Part shown: positions 8,134-20,328 of the stretch, in pieces
How positions within the stretch are numbered: position 1 is the first letter of the stretch
How the letters are laid out: each line of letters begins with the position of its first letter
Origin: Calditerricola satsumensis
GTDB lineage: Bacteria; Bacillota; Bacilli; Calditerricolales; Calditerricolaceae
Length of the DNA: 46,772 nucleotides
Direction: 5' to 3'
NCBI RefSeq assembly: GCF_014646935.1
Contig: NZ_BMOF01000012.1
Location: forward strand, 1-46,772
Position numbers and translations under genes: made by a program
The notes under the pieces: model-generated
Database searches by the model: none
What the model saw: only the letters and a program-made list of their open reading frames with translations
What the model was told of the DNA's origin: nothing

Positions 8134-9943
8134 CGGCCGCTCGCGCCTCCTCGTCAAGGGGCAGGCGCACCGTTACCGTCGTGCCCTTGCCCACCTCGCT
8201 GTCGAGGGCAATCTCGCCGCCATGGGCGCGGACGATTTCGCGGGCAATGGACAGCCCCAGTCCCGTGCCGCCCAGCTCGCGGGATCGCGCCTTGTCGACG
8301 CGATAAAAGCGGTCAAAGACTCGCGGCAGGTCTTCGGCGGGGATGCCGATCCCCGTATCGGCCACGGTGACCGTTACCCACGGCCCGTCCATGCGCGCGG
8401 CGATGGACACCTTGCCGCCCGGTCCGGTATACTTGAGGGCGTTGGACAGCAAGTTGTCAAACACCTGCAGCATCTTGTCCCGATCCAGGGCAATGGGCGG
8501 CAGCGGCTCAACCAGGGAGAGGGACAGGGCGATGTTCCGCTCGTCGGCCTGGAACTGAAAGCGTTCTTTCACCTGGCGCAACAGGTGCGCCAATGACGTG
8601 GGAGCCTTCTCTACGCGCCACTGGTTGGAATCGATCCTGGAGAGCTGCAACAGATCGTGGACGAGGCGGATCATGCGCTCCGTCTCGTTTTGCGCCACGC
8701 GCAAAAAGCGCGGCCCCAGCTCGGGATCGCTCATGACGCCGTCTTGGAGCACCTCGAGGTAGCTTTTGAGGGTGGTCAGCGGCGTGCGCAATTCGTGGGA
8801 CACGTTGGCCACAAATTCGCGCCGTTCCCGCTCGAGCGTTTCCTGCTCCGTGACGTCGGACAGCACGGCGATCACCCCGCGCTGCACCGTGCCGCGCCGG
8901 ATGGGCATGATCGTGATCCGCAGAAACCGCGGGCGCCGGGACCCGTCTCCTTGTTCCACGACCCACGACCGGCCGCCACCCAGCTCTTCGTCTTGGGCGC
9001 GGCCCTCGGGAAACGGCAAGCAGTCGACCAGCGGCATGCCGAGCAGCGCGTCCTCGGGCTGGCCAAGCATGTGCGCGGCGCGCCGGTTGACGAGGATGAC
9101 GCGACCGCGGGAGTCGGCCGCCACCACCCCGTCCTGCATGCTGGCCAGCACGGAGGCGAGCTTGTCCCGCTCTTCCTCATGGTCCGCCAGCGCCTTCTGC
9201 AGGCGCGCCGTCAAGTGGTTGAAGGCCTGGCCCAGCCGGCCGATCTCGTCATCGCTGTAGATGCGCACGCGGCGGGAGAAGTCGCCCTTGGCCATGGCGT
9301 TGGTCTGCCGCATGATCTCCTGGATGGGGCGCGTGATGGTGCGCGACAGCACCACCCCCAACACCGCGGCCAGAACCACGGCCAACGCGCCGGCCGTGGC
9401 CAGGATGCGGTTGATTCGGCGAAGCACATCATACGTCGGCTCCAGCGACGCCTTGACCATGACGGCGCCCAGCACGGTATCCCCCCGTTTGACGGGTACC
9501 GCCACCACTTGCACGCGGTCGCCTGTCCCGGGATCGACGCGCACCGTCTCCTTCGGCGTGCCGAGGAGGGCATGGTACACCTCGAGATAGCCGTTCTTCT
9601 GGCCGACCGCGTTTCCGGCGTCAAAGGAAGCGGCCAAAATGGTCCCGTTTTGATCGATCACCTGCACCTCGCTGCCGCTAACGGTCACGAAGCGGTTGAG
9701 GAGCACCTGCGGATCGGCGCCGAGGTTCGCCGGCGCCCCTTTTCCGGCGTGGGTCGCCAGATAGGGCTCCACATTGGCCGCCAGCAAATCGGTTTGCGCG
9801 CGCACCGTGGTGCGGAAGTTCTCCAGGTAGTATTGTTCAATGGCGCGAACGGAATAGGCCCCGGCAAACTGCAGCACCAAGAGCAGCATGAGGATGTAGA
9901 GGAGCACCACTTTGGCACGGATCGAGCGTAGCAGCCGCCTCAT
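8117..9943 (-). CDS. walK: Sensor histidine kinase WalK
   Basis: Membrane sensor kinase controlling peptidoglycan hydrolase and wall-homeostasis genes. The 608-aa product (B. subtilis 611) has TM1 at about residues 12-32, an extracellular sensor domain, TM2 at about 180-200, HAMP (about 200-255), PAS (about 260-370), HisKA with phospho-acceptor H383 in VSHELRTPLT, and HATPase_c with N box DNLLSNALKYT, DTGIGIP and GGTGLGLSI. The start at 9943 follows GGAGGCG and lies 2 bp after the walR stop. It phosphorylates WalR. The operon is essential in most Firmicutes studied. Confidence 0.97.
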   Translation of the reverse strand: MRRLLRSIRAKVVLLYILMLLLVLQFAGAYSVRAIEQYYLENFRTTVRAQTDLLAANVEPYLATHAGKGAPANLGADPQVLLNRFVTVSGSEVQVIDQNGTILAASFDAGNAVGQKNGYLEVYHALLGTPKETVRVDPGTGDRVQVVAVPVKRGDTVLGAVMVKASLEPTYDVLRRINRILATAGALAVVLAAVLGVVLSRTITRPIQEIMRQTNAMAKGDFSRRVRIYSDDEIGRLGQAFNHLTARLQKALADHEEERDKLASVLASMQDGVVAADSRGRVILVNRRAAHMLGQPEDALLGMPLVDCLPFPEGRAQDEELGGGRSWVVEQGDGSRRPRFLRITIMPIRRGTVQRGVIAVLSDVTEQETLERERREFVANVSHELRTPLTTLKSYLEVLQDGVMSDPELGPRFLRVAQNETERMIRLVHDLLQLSRIDSNQWRVEKAPTSLAHLLRQVKERFQFQADERNIALSLSLVEPLPPIALDRDKMLQVFDNLLSNALKYTGPGGKVSIAARMDGPWVTVTVADTGIGIPAEDLPRVFDRFYRVDKARSRELGGTGLGLSIAREIVRAHGGEIALDSEVGKGTTVTVRLPLDEEARAADAGTA

Positions 9944-9945
9944 GG

Positions 9946-10650
9946 TCACCCCGCGCCTCCGTCGCCGGGAGCGGTGAGCAGGTAACCGACGCCGCGGCGC
10001 GTGAGGAGGTACGCCGGCTGGCTGGGGCAATCCTCGATCTTCTCCCGCAGGCGGCGCACGGTCACGTCAACGGTGCGGGCATCGCCGTAGAAGTCGTATC
10101 CCCAAACCGCTTCCAGCAGGTGTTCGCGGGTCAGCACCTTGCCCCGATGCTTGGCCAAATAGGCCAACAATTCAAACTCGCGCTGCGTAAGATGGATGAG
10201 CTGTCCCCGCTTCGTCACCCGGTAGGCCCCGGGGTCGATCATCAGGTCCCCGATCACCCAAACCGCCTTCTCGTCCCTCGCCCCGCGCTGCAGACGCCGC
10301 AGGTTGGCCTTGACACGGGCGATCAGTTCCCGCATGCCGAACGGCTTGGTGACGTAGTCATCGGCGCCGAGCTCCAACCCCAATACGATGTCGAGTTCCG
10401 AATCCCGCGCGGTGATCATGATGATCGGGACGTCCGATTCCTGGCGGATGGCGCGGCAAACGGAAAACCCGTCCTGTTTGGGCAGCATGATGTCGAGCAA
10501 GATGAGATCGGGCTTGTCGCGGCGCGCCTTTTCCACCGCTTCCTCGCCGTCGAAAGCCAGGAGGACGTCATAGCCTTCCTTTTCGAGGCTGAATTTGAGG
10601 ATTTCTGCGATGGGCCGCTCGTCGTCCACCACCAGAATGCGCCCGCGCAT
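9946..10650 (-). CDS. walR: Response regulator WalR
   Basis: OmpR/PhoB-type DNA-binding response regulator, partner of WalK. The 234-aa product has a receiver domain (residues 1-115) with acidic pocket D9-D10, phospho-acceptor D53 (ILLDIML), T80 and K102 (YVTKPFG), and a C-terminal winged helix (about 130-230) with [12 protein letters not shown] and [18 protein letters not shown] 10650 with a GAGGGGGG SD matches the family start [11 protein letters not shown]. It is the first gene of the operon, separated from the upstream peptidase gene by a terminator. Confidence 0.97.
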   Translation of the reverse strand: MRGRILVVDDERPIAEILKFSLEKEGYDVLLAFDGEEAVEKARRDKPDLILLDIMLPKQDGFSVCRAIRQESDVPIIMITARDSELDIVLGLELGADDYVTKPFGMRELIARVKANLRRLQRGARDEKAVWVIGDLMIDPGAYRVTKRGQLIHLTQREFELLAYLAKHRGKVLTREHLLEAVWGYDFYGDARTVDVTVRRLREKIEDCPSQPAYLLTRRGVGYLLTAPGDGGAG

Positions 10651-10675
10651 GCGCTTCCCCCCTCGTTCTACCTGC

Positions 10676-10684
10676 ATTCTACCA
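10676..10684 (-). promoter_or_regulatory. Candidate extended -10 of the wal operon
   Basis: TGGTAGAAT on the minus strand, 26 bp upstream of the walR ATG and just downstream of the preceding terminator. The -35 is weak. Inferred. Confidence 0.4.
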
Positions 10685-10707
10685 TGGACCGAGGGGGCGG
10701 GCGCTGG

Positions 10708-10736
10708 AAAACAAAAGCGCCCCACATCGGGGGCGC
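10708..10736 (-). terminator. Terminator between the M23 peptidase gene and walR
   Basis: On the minus strand a 7-bp GC stem (GCGCCCC with complement; arms 10730-10736 and 10717-10723) with a 6-nt loop is followed by TTTTGTTTT. It uncouples the peptidase gene from walR. Confidence 0.85.
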
Positions 10737-10746
10737 CGTGCGCCGA

Positions 10747-12141
10747 TTACAGGTAGCGCAGGGGGTTCACCTTGACCCCGTTGCGGATCACTTCAAAGTG
10801 CAGATGCACGCCCGTCGAATGGCCGGTGTCGCCCATCACGCCGATCACTTGCCCCTTTTCCACCACGGCGCCCACACGCGTTTGGATCCGGTCCATGTGG
10901 GCATACAACGTGCGCAGCCCGTTGCCGTGGTCCAGAATCACCGTGTACCCGTAGTCGCCGTTCCAGCCGGCAAACACCACCCGGCCGTTGTCGGCCGCCA
11001 AGATGTCGCGGTTTCGCGCGCCGGCGATGTCGAGGCCGGTGTGCATCTTCCCCCACCGGTAGTGGAAGCCGCTCGTGATGCGTCCCCCGCGCGTCGGCCA
11101 CGCCAGATTGCCCGTTCCGGTGGACGCGATCGCCTTCGTTCCCCGCAGGACCACCTTCGCCACCGGTTCGGCGAGCACCGCCTGCGACAGCATTGCCTTG
11201 GCCACCAAGGCCCCGTTTTCCTTGACCAGCCGATAGGTGACGCGTTTCTGCCCCTTCTTCCCTTCCTGGATGACCCGCTGTTCGCCCCGCGGGAGACGGG
11301 GATCCTGACGCACCTCGACCGCAAACGGCACGTTCTCGACCACGGTCACCTCTTCTACCGTTTTCACCGTCACCTTCGGCCGGTGCACCGTCACGTTGAT
11401 CGGCTGCCCGATTTGCAGCAGGGTCTCCTCCGTCAGGCCGGGATTGAGCCGCTTGAGCTCGTCCGTCGTCAGGTTGTAGCGGGCAGCGATGCAGGACAGG
11501 CAGTCGCCCGGCTGCACCACATGCCGCTTCGGTTCGGGCGTGCCCGTCTCCAGCAGCTGCCGCAGCTCCGTTTCCGTCAGCACCTCGCGCGGGTCCACCC
11601 TTGCCGGCTCCACGTCGATGCGCTCGACAAACGTCACCTGCCGGACGGTGCGAGCCGGTGCCTCCTCTCCGCGCGAGGCGATGGTCACCGCGCGCTTGGC
11701 AGGCGCAAGCTCCCGCGCATGGGCCGCTTTGATGGCGTCAAGGACCCGCGCAACCGTCTGCGCATCCGGCGCGTACGCCACCGTTTTGCCGTCGATGACC
11801 ACCCGGACGGCCTCCGCCTTCACCCGGACGCGCTGGGCGAGGGCGCGCAACGTGCCGGCGTTGTCGAAAACGCCATTGTACGCCCGCCGCTCGGCAACGC
11901 GCAGGGACGCGTCCACGTGGAGGCGAAGTCCGTCATGTTGGCCGGCGTACTGCCGTTTTTGCTTGTCCAACCACGCATGCACGATTCCCGGATCGCTCAC
12001 CGTGCCCACGTATGCGCCGTTCCAGTAGACATCGTACACCGTCCGCGCATGGGCCTGGTACTGCTGAACCGCAAACGCCGTGCTGCCAATCAGGATCGAA
12101 AGGGCCACGATGCCCGCGGTGATTGCCGAGTTTCCCTTCAT
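10747..12141 (-). CDS. LysM-G5-M23 peptidoglycan endopeptidase
   Basis: Predicted secreted or membrane-anchored cell-wall hydrolase of 464 aa. Residues 8-26 form a signal anchor. A YabE-like N-terminal region follows, then LysM (about 207-252, VVQPGDCLSCIAARYN), a G5-type domain (about 255-330, with a repeated Val/Thr pattern) and an M23 peptidase domain (about 345-464). Zinc ligands are visible as HTGLD (H367, D371) and HLH (446-448). SD GAGGAGG precedes the ATG. Its place just before walRK fits the Wal regulon theme. I saw no clear WalR box (TGTWAH-N5-TGTWAH) upstream. Confidence 0.92.
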   Translation of the reverse strand: MKGNSAITAGIVALSILIGSTAFAVQQYQAHARTVYDVYWNGAYVGTVSDPGIVHAWLDKQKRQYAGQHDGLRLHVDASLRVAERRAYNGVFDNAGTLRALAQRVRVKAEAVRVVIDGKTVAYAPDAQTVARVLDAIKAAHARELAPAKRAVTIASRGEEAPARTVRQVTFVERIDVEPARVDPREVLTETELRQLLETGTPEPKRHVVQPGDCLSCIAARYNLTTDELKRLNPGLTEETLLQIGQPINVTVHRPKVTVKTVEEVTVVENVPFAVEVRQDPRLPRGEQRVIQEGKKGQKRVTYRLVKENGALVAKAMLSQAVLAEPVAKVVLRGTKAIASTGTGNLAWPTRGGRITSGFHYRWGKMHTGLDIAGARNRDILAADNGRVVFAGWNGDYGYTVILDHGNGLRTLYAHMDRIQTRVGAVVEKGQVIGVMGDTGHSTGVHLHFEVIRNGVKVNPLRYL

Positions 12142-12418
12142 TGCAACCTCCTCATTTCACCGATTTGCCCTTCTCCCCAACCCCCTCCGCATTTCGGCAC
12201 GCGCCGCAATACGGAATATTCTGGATGAAAAGCCGCCGCACCCGTCGCCGGGTTTCTCCCTTTTTCCCGCCCGTCTGCTAAAAATGGACAAGCCCTGGCA
12301 CAGTTTCCACTGTACCACAACCGATTTCCGACGAGCAAGGTCAGATTTTGGGATTGTTTTCGACAACGTTGCGAACACTACCGATGCAGCAGGCATTCGC
12401 AAAAAGGAGGTGCCAACC
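12142..12418. promoter_or_regulatory. Divergent intergenic region with an imperfect palindrome
   Basis: This 277-bp region separates the M23 peptidase gene (minus) from the ORF at 12419 (plus) and should hold both promoters. The clearest structure is a 9-bp inverted repeat with one mismatch, 12296-12304 against 12309-12317, spacer TTCC, possibly an operator. No convincing -35/-10 pair stands out on either strand. Confidence 0.35.
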
Positions 12419-12790
12419 GTGGGGGAACGGACGATCCTGGCCGCCTTTCGCACGGAAGACGACGCGCGTACGGCCGCGCGGCGGCTGCGCGATCTCGGCA
12501 TCGAAGCCGTGGACATCGAACGGGTGCACCTGTACCCCGAAGAAGGCGCGGCGGACCGGCTAACCAACCCGCTGACCGGGCGCATCCAAAGCCTGGCCAA
12601 CCTCACCTTGGGGGCGGCTGATCCCAACCCCGACGCCGCCGTTCTGCTGGCCGCCGACGCATCGGCCAGCGGCATGGCCGACGGCAATCCCTTCGAGCTG
12701 GGCCGCGACATCGTCCTCACCGCCGTCGTGCCCGCCGAGCGGGCCGCGGAAGCCGAGCGGATCGTGCGCGAAGCGGGCGGTAGGCTGTGA
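12419..12790 (+). CDS. Unrecognised 123-aa protein with stress-protein-like N-terminus
   Basis: Starts at GTG with a textbook SD (AAAAAGGAGG, about 8-nt spacing). The N-terminus (ILAAFRTEDDARTAARRLRDLGIEAVDIERV) has a beta-alpha-beta pattern reminiscent of ferredoxin-like folds and of the general-stress 17M/YflT-type domain, but I cannot assign it firmly. A matching C-terminal unit (DIVLTAVVPAERAAEAERIVREAG) suggests two half-domains around an Asn/Asp/Ala-rich middle. No signal peptide or membrane segment is present. It is monocistronic, divergent from the M23 peptidase gene and convergent with purA. Confidence 0.75.
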   Translation: MGERTILAAFRTEDDARTAARRLRDLGIEAVDIERVHLYPEEGAADRLTNPLTGRIQSLANLTLGAADPNPDAAVLLAADASASGMADGNPFELGRDIVLTAVVPAERAAEAERIVREAGGRL

Positions 12791-12856
12791 CGCGCCGTCG
12801 GCCCCTTGAACACGGCCGCGCAGACGCGCGAGAACGGAAAGCCGACGGAACGCCAC

Positions 12857-12889
12857 AAAAAAAGCCGGAGCGCATGTGCTCCGGCTTTT
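12857..12889. terminator. Bidirectional terminator
   Basis: Perfect 9-bp stem AGCCGGAGC (12863-12871, complement 12878-12886) with a 6-nt loop, an A-run before it and a T-run after it. It terminates purA on the minus strand and the 12419 gene on the plus strand. Confidence 0.9.
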
Positions 12890-12922
12890 CCGCAAGCCGA
12901 ATGCCCAAAACGGCAACAGGCC

Positions 12923-15725
<2,803 letters not shown>

Positions 15726-15771
15726 CGCATTCTCGCCTCGCTTGAGGCCGCCTTTGGCTTCGTCGCGCCCT

Positions 15772-16215
15772 TCATTCCTCCACGACGGTGACTGCGAGGT
15801 GAACCGTGACGTCCGGATGCAGCTTCACCGGCACCCGCCACGTGCCGAGGGCGCGGATCGGCTCGTCCAGCAGGATCTTCTTCTTGTCCACCGCCAGATT
15901 CTGTTTGGCCAAGGCTTCGGCAATCTGCTTGCTCGTCACGGCGCCAAACAGCCGCCCGCCTTCGCCCGCCTTTGCGGCGATGGTCACGGTTGTCTTTTCC
16001 AGCTTTTCCGCGAGCGCCTTGGCTTCGGCCAGCTCCTGGGCCTTGCGCTTCGCTTCGCTGCGCTTTTGCGCCTCCAGCGTTTTGAGGTTGCCCTCGGTGG
16101 CCTCAACGGCCAGCCCCCGCGGAATGAGGTAGTTGCGGGCATATCCGTCGGAGACGTTCTTCACTTCCCCCTTCTTGCCTTGTCCCTTGACGTCCTTCAG
16201 AAAGATCACCTTCAC
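15772..16215 (-). CDS. rplI: 50S ribosomal protein L9
   Basis: The 147-aa product is a typical L9: an N-terminal domain with [18 protein letters not shown] and [14 protein letters not shown], a long basic connecting helix (about 45-75) and a C-terminal domain with GGRLFGAVT. It binds 23S rRNA near the L1 stalk base. The ATG overlaps the gdpP stop by 4 bp, so translation is probably coupled. Confidence 0.98.
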   Translation of the reverse strand: MKVIFLKDVKGQGKKGEVKNVSDGYARNYLIPRGLAVEATEGNLKTLEAQKRSEAKRKAQELAEAKALAEKLEKTTVTIAAKAGEGGRLFGAVTSKQIAEALAKQNLAVDKKKILLDEPIRALGTWRVPVKLHPDVTVHLAVTVVEE

Positions 16216-18182
16216 GATCCGTTCCCCCCTTCTTCGGCCACCGTTTCGCGAATGGCCTGTTTCAGGCGCTCGACGGCTTCGTCCAGGGTCGTGTTTTTCA
16301 GCTGCGCGGCGGCGCTCGTCAGGTGGCCGCCCCCGCCCAGCTTTTCCATGATCACCTGCACGTTGATGTCGCCCAGGGAACGGGCGCTGATGTGCACCGT
16401 GCCGTCGCCCTTGTCGTTGACGACAAAGGAAGCCTGCACGCCGCGGAGACTGAGGAGCTCATCGGCGGCTTGCGACATGACGAGCTGGGCGTAGCGGTCG
16501 TTCGTCCGGCAGGTGCAGAGGGCGATGTTGCCGGGCAAGATCTGCGCATTCTTGATGATCTCCACCCGCTTGTGGTACAGCTCCGGATCCTCTTTTAACA
16601 GGTGCTGGACAAAGGCCGGATCGGCGCCATGGCGGCGAAGGAACGACGCCGCTTCAAAGGTGCGCGCCCCGGTGCGCATGGAAAAGCTGCGCGTGTCGAC
16701 GACGATCCCCGCCAAGAGGGCCGACGCCTCGAGGCGGTCCATGGTCAATTTCTCGCTCTGGTACTGCAGGAGCTCCGTCACCAGTTCGCAGGTCGACGAG
16801 GCGTACGGCTCCATATAGATCAGCACGGGATGATCGACAAACTCTTCCCCCCGACGGTGGTGATCGATCACCACCACGCGGCTCACCGCCTCAAGGAGCT
16901 CCGGCGCCATGACCATCGACGGGCGATGGGTATCGACGACGACCAAGAGGGACCACGATGCGGCAAGGTCAAGGGCCTCGTCCGGGGAAACAAAAGAGCG
17001 GTGCAGCGCTTCGTGTTTCGCCACCTCGTCCATCAGCCGCTCGATGGCCGGATTCACCTCGTCGAGGACGATGTAGCCCTCACGCCCCGCCGCCTGCACC
17101 ATCTTGAGCACGCCAATGGCCGCGCCAACGGCGTCCATGTCCGCGCAGCGGTGGCCCATGATGAGGACGTTCTCGCTTTCCAGGATCAGGTCGCGCAGGG
17201 CGTGGGAGATGACCCGCGCCCGCACGCGGGTGCGCTTCTCCACGGCATTGGTTTTCCCGCCGTAAAAGACGATGCGCTCTCCGCGGCGCACCGCCGCCTG
17301 GTCGCCGCCGCGCCCGAGGACGATGTCCAGCGTCGACTGGGCCAGCTGCCCGAGCTTGGCCAGCGACTCCTCTTCGGCCGCCACGCCGATGCTCAAGGTG
17401 ATGGGAATCTTGTTGCCCACGTGCAGCTCGCGCACGATGTCGAGGATGTCGAAACGGGTCTGTTCCAGCTTGCTCAGGATGGCTTCGTTCAACACGGCGA
17501 AAAATTTGTCCGAAGCGAACCGACGCAGGTAGAGGTCGTGGGCGCCGGCCCATTCCGTCAGGGCCGCCGTCACCGTCGACAAGAGCATGCCGCGCTGCTG
17601 CTCGCTCATGCCCTGGGTCACTTCGTCAAGGTTGTCGAGATGGATGATGGCAAAGACCGGCCGCTGGTCGCGGTAGCGCTTTTTCAACCGGCACAACTCG
17701 GTGACATCGGCCAAGAGCACCATACGCTCCTCGGAGTGGACGGTCAGTTCGTAGACGCGGTCGTGGAAGGCGAGCTCGTGGGTCCCCGACCGCGTCCAAT
17801 CCACCCCATCCCCCACCGGCAACAGCTCCTCCAACGCCTCGCCGATCACCCGGTCCCGTTCCACCAGGCGACCAAACGCCGGATTGGCCCACTCCACTTT
17901 GCGGGAGTCGCTGTACAGCGCGACGCCGATCGGCAGGGTGGCGAGAACGTCGTCACCGGCTTTCTTCACGCGGTACTGGATCGTTTCCAGATAGGCTTTC
18001 AAATCGGCCCGGAACGCGCGCTCGGCCCGCGACACAAACAGCGCCAACGCGACCGTGGCCGCCAAACCGGCCAAACCCAGCATCCAGTTGTAGACGGTGA
18101 GGATGACGCAGAGCGCCAGGCACAAGAGCACCGCCAAGCGCATGTGCATCCCGTGCCACCGCTCAAGCAAAAATTTCGGCAT
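16212..18182 (-). CDS. gdpP: Cyclic-di-AMP phosphodiesterase GdpP
   Basis: Membrane-bound DHH-DHHA1 phosphodiesterase that hydrolyses c-di-AMP, a messenger for wall stress and potassium balance. The 656-aa product has two N-terminal membrane helices (about 13-50), a PAS domain (about 75-155), a degenerate GGDEF domain (about 170-305; the signature reads ASDKF) and DHH/DHHA1 domains (about 340-655). Metal motifs are intact: [26 protein letters not shown], and GGGGH near the C-terminus. It sits 12 bp after yybS and overlaps rplI by 4 bp, as in the B. subtilis yybS-yybT-rplI cluster. Confidence 0.97.
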   Translation of the reverse strand: MPKFLLERWHGMHMRLAVLLCLALCVILTVYNWMLGLAGLAATVALALFVSRAERAFRADLKAYLETIQYRVKKAGDDVLATLPIGVALYSDSRKVEWANPAFGRLVERDRVIGEALEELLPVGDGVDWTRSGTHELAFHDRVYELTVHSEERMVLLADVTELCRLKKRYRDQRPVFAIIHLDNLDEVTQGMSEQQRGMLLSTVTAALTEWAGAHDLYLRRFASDKFFAVLNEAILSKLEQTRFDILDIVRELHVGNKIPITLSIGVAAEEESLAKLGQLAQSTLDIVLGRGGDQAAVRRGERIVFYGGKTNAVEKRTRVRARVISHALRDLILESENVLIMGHRCADMDAVGAAIGVLKMVQAAGREGYIVLDEVNPAIERLMDEVAKHEALHRSFVSPDEALDLAASWSLLVVVDTHRPSMVMAPELLEAVSRVVVIDHHRRGEEFVDHPVLIYMEPYASSTCELVTELLQYQSEKLTMDRLEASALLAGIVVDTRSFSMRTGARTFEAASFLRRHGADPAFVQHLLKEDPELYHKRVEIIKNAQILPGNIALCTCRTNDRYAQLVMSQAADELLSLRGVQASFVVNDKGDGTVHISARSLGDINVQVIMEKLGGGGHLTSAAAQLKNTTLDEAVERLKQAIRETVAEEGGNGS

Positions 18183-18194
18183 GCCTTTCAGCCC

Positions 18195-19127
18195 CTAGCG
18201 ACGGATCACGTCCCGCACGCGGGTCGCCAGATCCACGATGCCCGCTAAACTCAGTATAAGAAAGAGGTGCGGAAAAAGAAACAAAAGGATGACGACCGCA
18301 CGACCCACCCACGGGCTCCATCCCCGGGCGTCGGCGACGAAGAAGACGAGCGACAGCCCTTGCAGGACGAACAGCACCGACAGCAGCGCTTGCCCGTTCC
18401 ACGCCACGTTGGCCAGCCACGTCACGTCGCGCACGCCGGGGATGAACAGCAAAACGATCGACGCCAGGTAGTAGTAAAGGAGCGAACGCGGGAGGCGCCA
18501 ATCCTTCAGGGGCGGAAGCCGCCGCACGGGAACGCCCATCCGGCGCAACACGTGACCGGCGGCCCATTGATTGACCAGCGCCACCGTCGCCGCGCTCATC
18601 AGGAGCATGGACGGGATGAGCTGGTGAAGCCACCGTCCCGACTCGTGCCACATGGCGGCCTGACGCTCGACGTCCATGCCCGCCCGCTCCAGCATGCGCT
18701 CCGCCGCCTGCAAGCTTTCGCGCATCAACGTTTCAAACCGCTCCACCAGGTTGATGTTGAAGAAGGCGGCCAAAGCGACGAGCAAAAGGAGCATGCTGAC
18801 CAATGCCGCCAAAAACGCGAGGAGCACCGCCTGTTCCGCCGGGCGGCGCTTGCGGTGCGCGCCCCCCAGCGCCGTCCCCACCGCACCGGCAAAAACGGCG
18901 GCCGGCACCGCAGGCAGGCCAAACAGGAACGCGGTGAGCACAAGCGCGAGAGCGGCCGCCCATGCCGACGGCTGCCATCCCTGCCGCGCCGCATACACGG
19001 CGAACGGCAGCGGGAGCACGAGCGACAAGAACAGGCCGAGGGGCGTATACGCCGACAGCGCCAGCATGACCCCATACAGCGCCAAGGCGACCGCGCCCTC
19101 GACGACCCCACGAACCGACATCCCCAC
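18195..19127 (-). CDS. yybS: YybS-like DUF2232 membrane protein
   Basis: Integral membrane protein of 310 aa with about eight hydrophobic segments, e.g. LGLFLSLVLPLPFAVYAA, VLLAFLAALVSMLLLLVALA and LLYYYLASIVLLFIPGV. It matches the YybS/DUF2232 family by position before gdpP and by topology. Molecular role is unknown. The frame opens at 19172, but that part reads through the rpsR terminator. The GTG at 19127 has GAGG 8 nt upstream; an ATG two codons later (19121) is the alternative. Confidence 0.85.
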   Translation of the reverse strand: MGMSVRGVVEGAVALALYGVMLALSAYTPLGLFLSLVLPLPFAVYAARQGWQPSAWAAALALVLTAFLFGLPAVPAAVFAGAVGTALGGAHRKRRPAEQAVLLAFLAALVSMLLLLVALAAFFNINLVERFETLMRESLQAAERMLERAGMDVERQAAMWHESGRWLHQLIPSMLLMSAATVALVNQWAAGHVLRRMGVPVRRLPPLKDWRLPRSLLYYYLASIVLLFIPGVRDVTWLANVAWNGQALLSVLFVLQGLSLVFFVADARGWSPWVGRAVVILLFLFPHLFLILSLAGIVDLATRVRDVIRR

Positions 19128-19150
19128 GTTGGTCACCTCAACAACCCGAA

Positions 19151-19190
19151 AAAAATAGGGAAAAAGGGACACCGCTGTGCCCCTTTTTCC
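19151..19190 (-). terminator. Terminator of the rpsF-ssb-rpsR operon
   Basis: A GC core stem (gggacac with gtgcccc, one mismatch) flanked by A5/T5 runs lies immediately after the rpsR stop. On the minus strand it is followed by a T-rich run. Confidence 0.75.
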
Positions 19191-19196
19191 GCCCGT

Positions 19197-19424
19197 TCAG
19201 TCCACTGTGTACGGCAACAGCGCCATTTGACGCGCGCGCTTGATCGCCTTCGTCAACATGCGCTGGTATTTCGCCGACGTACCCGTGACGCGGCGCGGCA
19301 AAATCTTGCCGCGTTCGCTGATGAACTTCTTCAGCAGATCGACGTCTTTGTAATCGATTTTCTCGATCTTGTTCACCGTAAAGTAGCACACTTTTTTGCG
19401 CTTGTGGCGACGACCGCGAGCCAT
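19197..19424 (-). CDS. rpsR: 30S ribosomal protein S18
   Basis: The 75-aa product carries the S18 pattern: a basic N-terminus ([15 protein letters not shown]), [32 protein letters not shown] and the C-terminal ARQMALLPY. It binds S6 in the small-subunit platform. ATG 19424 has an AAAGGAGGG SD. It is last in the rpsF-ssb-rpsR operon. Confidence 0.98.
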   Translation of the reverse strand: MARGRRHKRKKVCYFTVNKIEKIDYKDVDLLKKFISERGKILPRRVTGTSAKYQRMLTKAIKRARQMALLPYTVD

Positions 19425-19454
19425 GTCCGTCCCTCCTTTCAAACGCCAACGGTC

Positions 19455-19904
19455 TCAGAACGGCAAATCGTCGTCCGAAATGTCGATCGGCTGGCTGTCT
19501 CCGGCAAAGGGATCGTCGTCGAACCGGGCCGGACGCCGCTCCGGCGCCTCGAGGGGATCGTCCGTCCGACTGCCCTGTGCCGCCGCGCTCGATTCGAGGA
19601 AGCGCACGTTGTCGGCCACCACCTCGGCCACCTTGACGCGGCGCCCTTCCTGGTTTTCAAACGTGCGGATCTGCAGGCGCCCTTCCACGGCCACCAGCCG
19701 CCCTTTGCGCAAGTATTGGGCGCACGTTTCGGCCAGCTGCCGCCACACGACGATGTCGATGAAATCGGTCTCGCGCTCCCCCTGCTGGTTGGTGAACGGC
19801 CGGTTTACCGCCAGCGAAAACGACGCGACGGCCACCCCGCTCGGCGTGTACCGAAGCTCCGGGTCGTGCGTCAGGCGCCCGATCAGAATGACCCGGTTCA
19901 GCAT
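19455..19904 (-). CDS. ssb: Single-stranded DNA-binding protein
   Basis: Binds ssDNA at forks and repair sites as a tetramer. The 149-aa product has an OB fold (1-105; MLNRVILIGRLTHDPELRY, FIDIVVWRQLAE, GRLVAVEGRLQIR), a short disordered linker and the acidic tip DDDLPF that recruits partner proteins. Encoded between rpsF and rpsR, the classic arrangement. Confidence 0.98.
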   Translation of the reverse strand: MLNRVILIGRLTHDPELRYTPSGVAVASFSLAVNRPFTNQQGERETDFIDIVVWRQLAETCAQYLRKGRLVAVEGRLQIRTFENQEGRRVKVAEVVADNVRFLESSAAAQGSRTDDPLEAPERRPARFDDDPFAGDSQPIDISDDDLPF

Positions 19905-19961
19905 TCCCCGATCCCTCCGTCCCCCAGGGTTCTCTGCCGGTTTCCCGCACCAGCCGACGGA

Positions 19962-20249
19962 TCACTCGTCTTCGCGCACGATCAGATGCCGCAGGATGCC
20001 GTCGGTGATCTTCAGCACGCGATCGAGCTCTTTCACCGTTTCCGGTCGGCCCTGGAACTTCATCACCACATAGTAGCCTTCCCGGTACTTCTCGATTTCG
20101 TACGCCAGACGCCGCTTCCCCATCGGCTCCACGCTGGTCACTTCCCCGCCGTTTGTGTTCACCAGCGTGCGGAACTTCTCAACGAGCTCCTTTGTCCGTT
20201 CCTCGTCGAGGTCCGGGCGCACGATGTACATCACTTCATATTGCCGCAT
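19962..20249 (-). CDS. rpsF: 30S ribosomal protein S6
   Basis: The 95-aa product has the S6 ferredoxin-like fold: MRQYEVMYIVRPDLDEE, GEVTSVEPMGKRRLAYEI, EGYYVVMKF and DGILRHLIVRED. ATG 20249 has a strong SD (AAGGAGGTG). The longer upstream frame is the leader read through. It heads the rpsF-ssb-rpsR operon; the structured leader probably allows S6:S18 feedback. Confidence 0.98.
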   Translation of the reverse strand: MRQYEVMYIVRPDLDEERTKELVEKFRTLVNTNGGEVTSVEPMGKRRLAYEIEKYREGYYVVMKFQGRPETVKELDRVLKITDGILRHLIVREDE

Positions 20250-20264
20250 CCCGTTCACCTCCTT

Positions 20265-20314
20265 GTGGACTGAGCGGCCCCTTTTCGCCGAAAGGGGCAA
20301 GGAGTGCCTTCCAC
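20265..20314 (-). promoter_or_regulatory. Candidate S6:S18 autoregulatory leader element of rpsF
   Basis: The rpsF leader folds into an 8-bp hairpin (GCCCCTTT 20277-20284 with AAAGGGGC 20291-20298, 6-nt loop). On the mRNA the 3' arm runs into CCG (20277-20275), and GTGGA (20314-20310) can pair with TCCAC (20269-20265) to form an outer helix. A hairpin with a CCG bulge is the reported S6:S18-binding motif in rpsF leaders. Assignment rests on position and this pattern. Confidence 0.55.
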
Positions 20315-20328
20315 ACTCACGCGACGAC

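Noticed and set aside
10120-12228. 702-codon plus-strand open frame
   Set aside because: Shadow of walR and the M23 peptidase gene on the opposite strand, with low-complexity composition.
10651-12418. WalR boxes upstream of walR or the M23 peptidase gene
   Set aside because: No TGTWAH-N5-TGTWAH direct repeat was found in these upstream regions.
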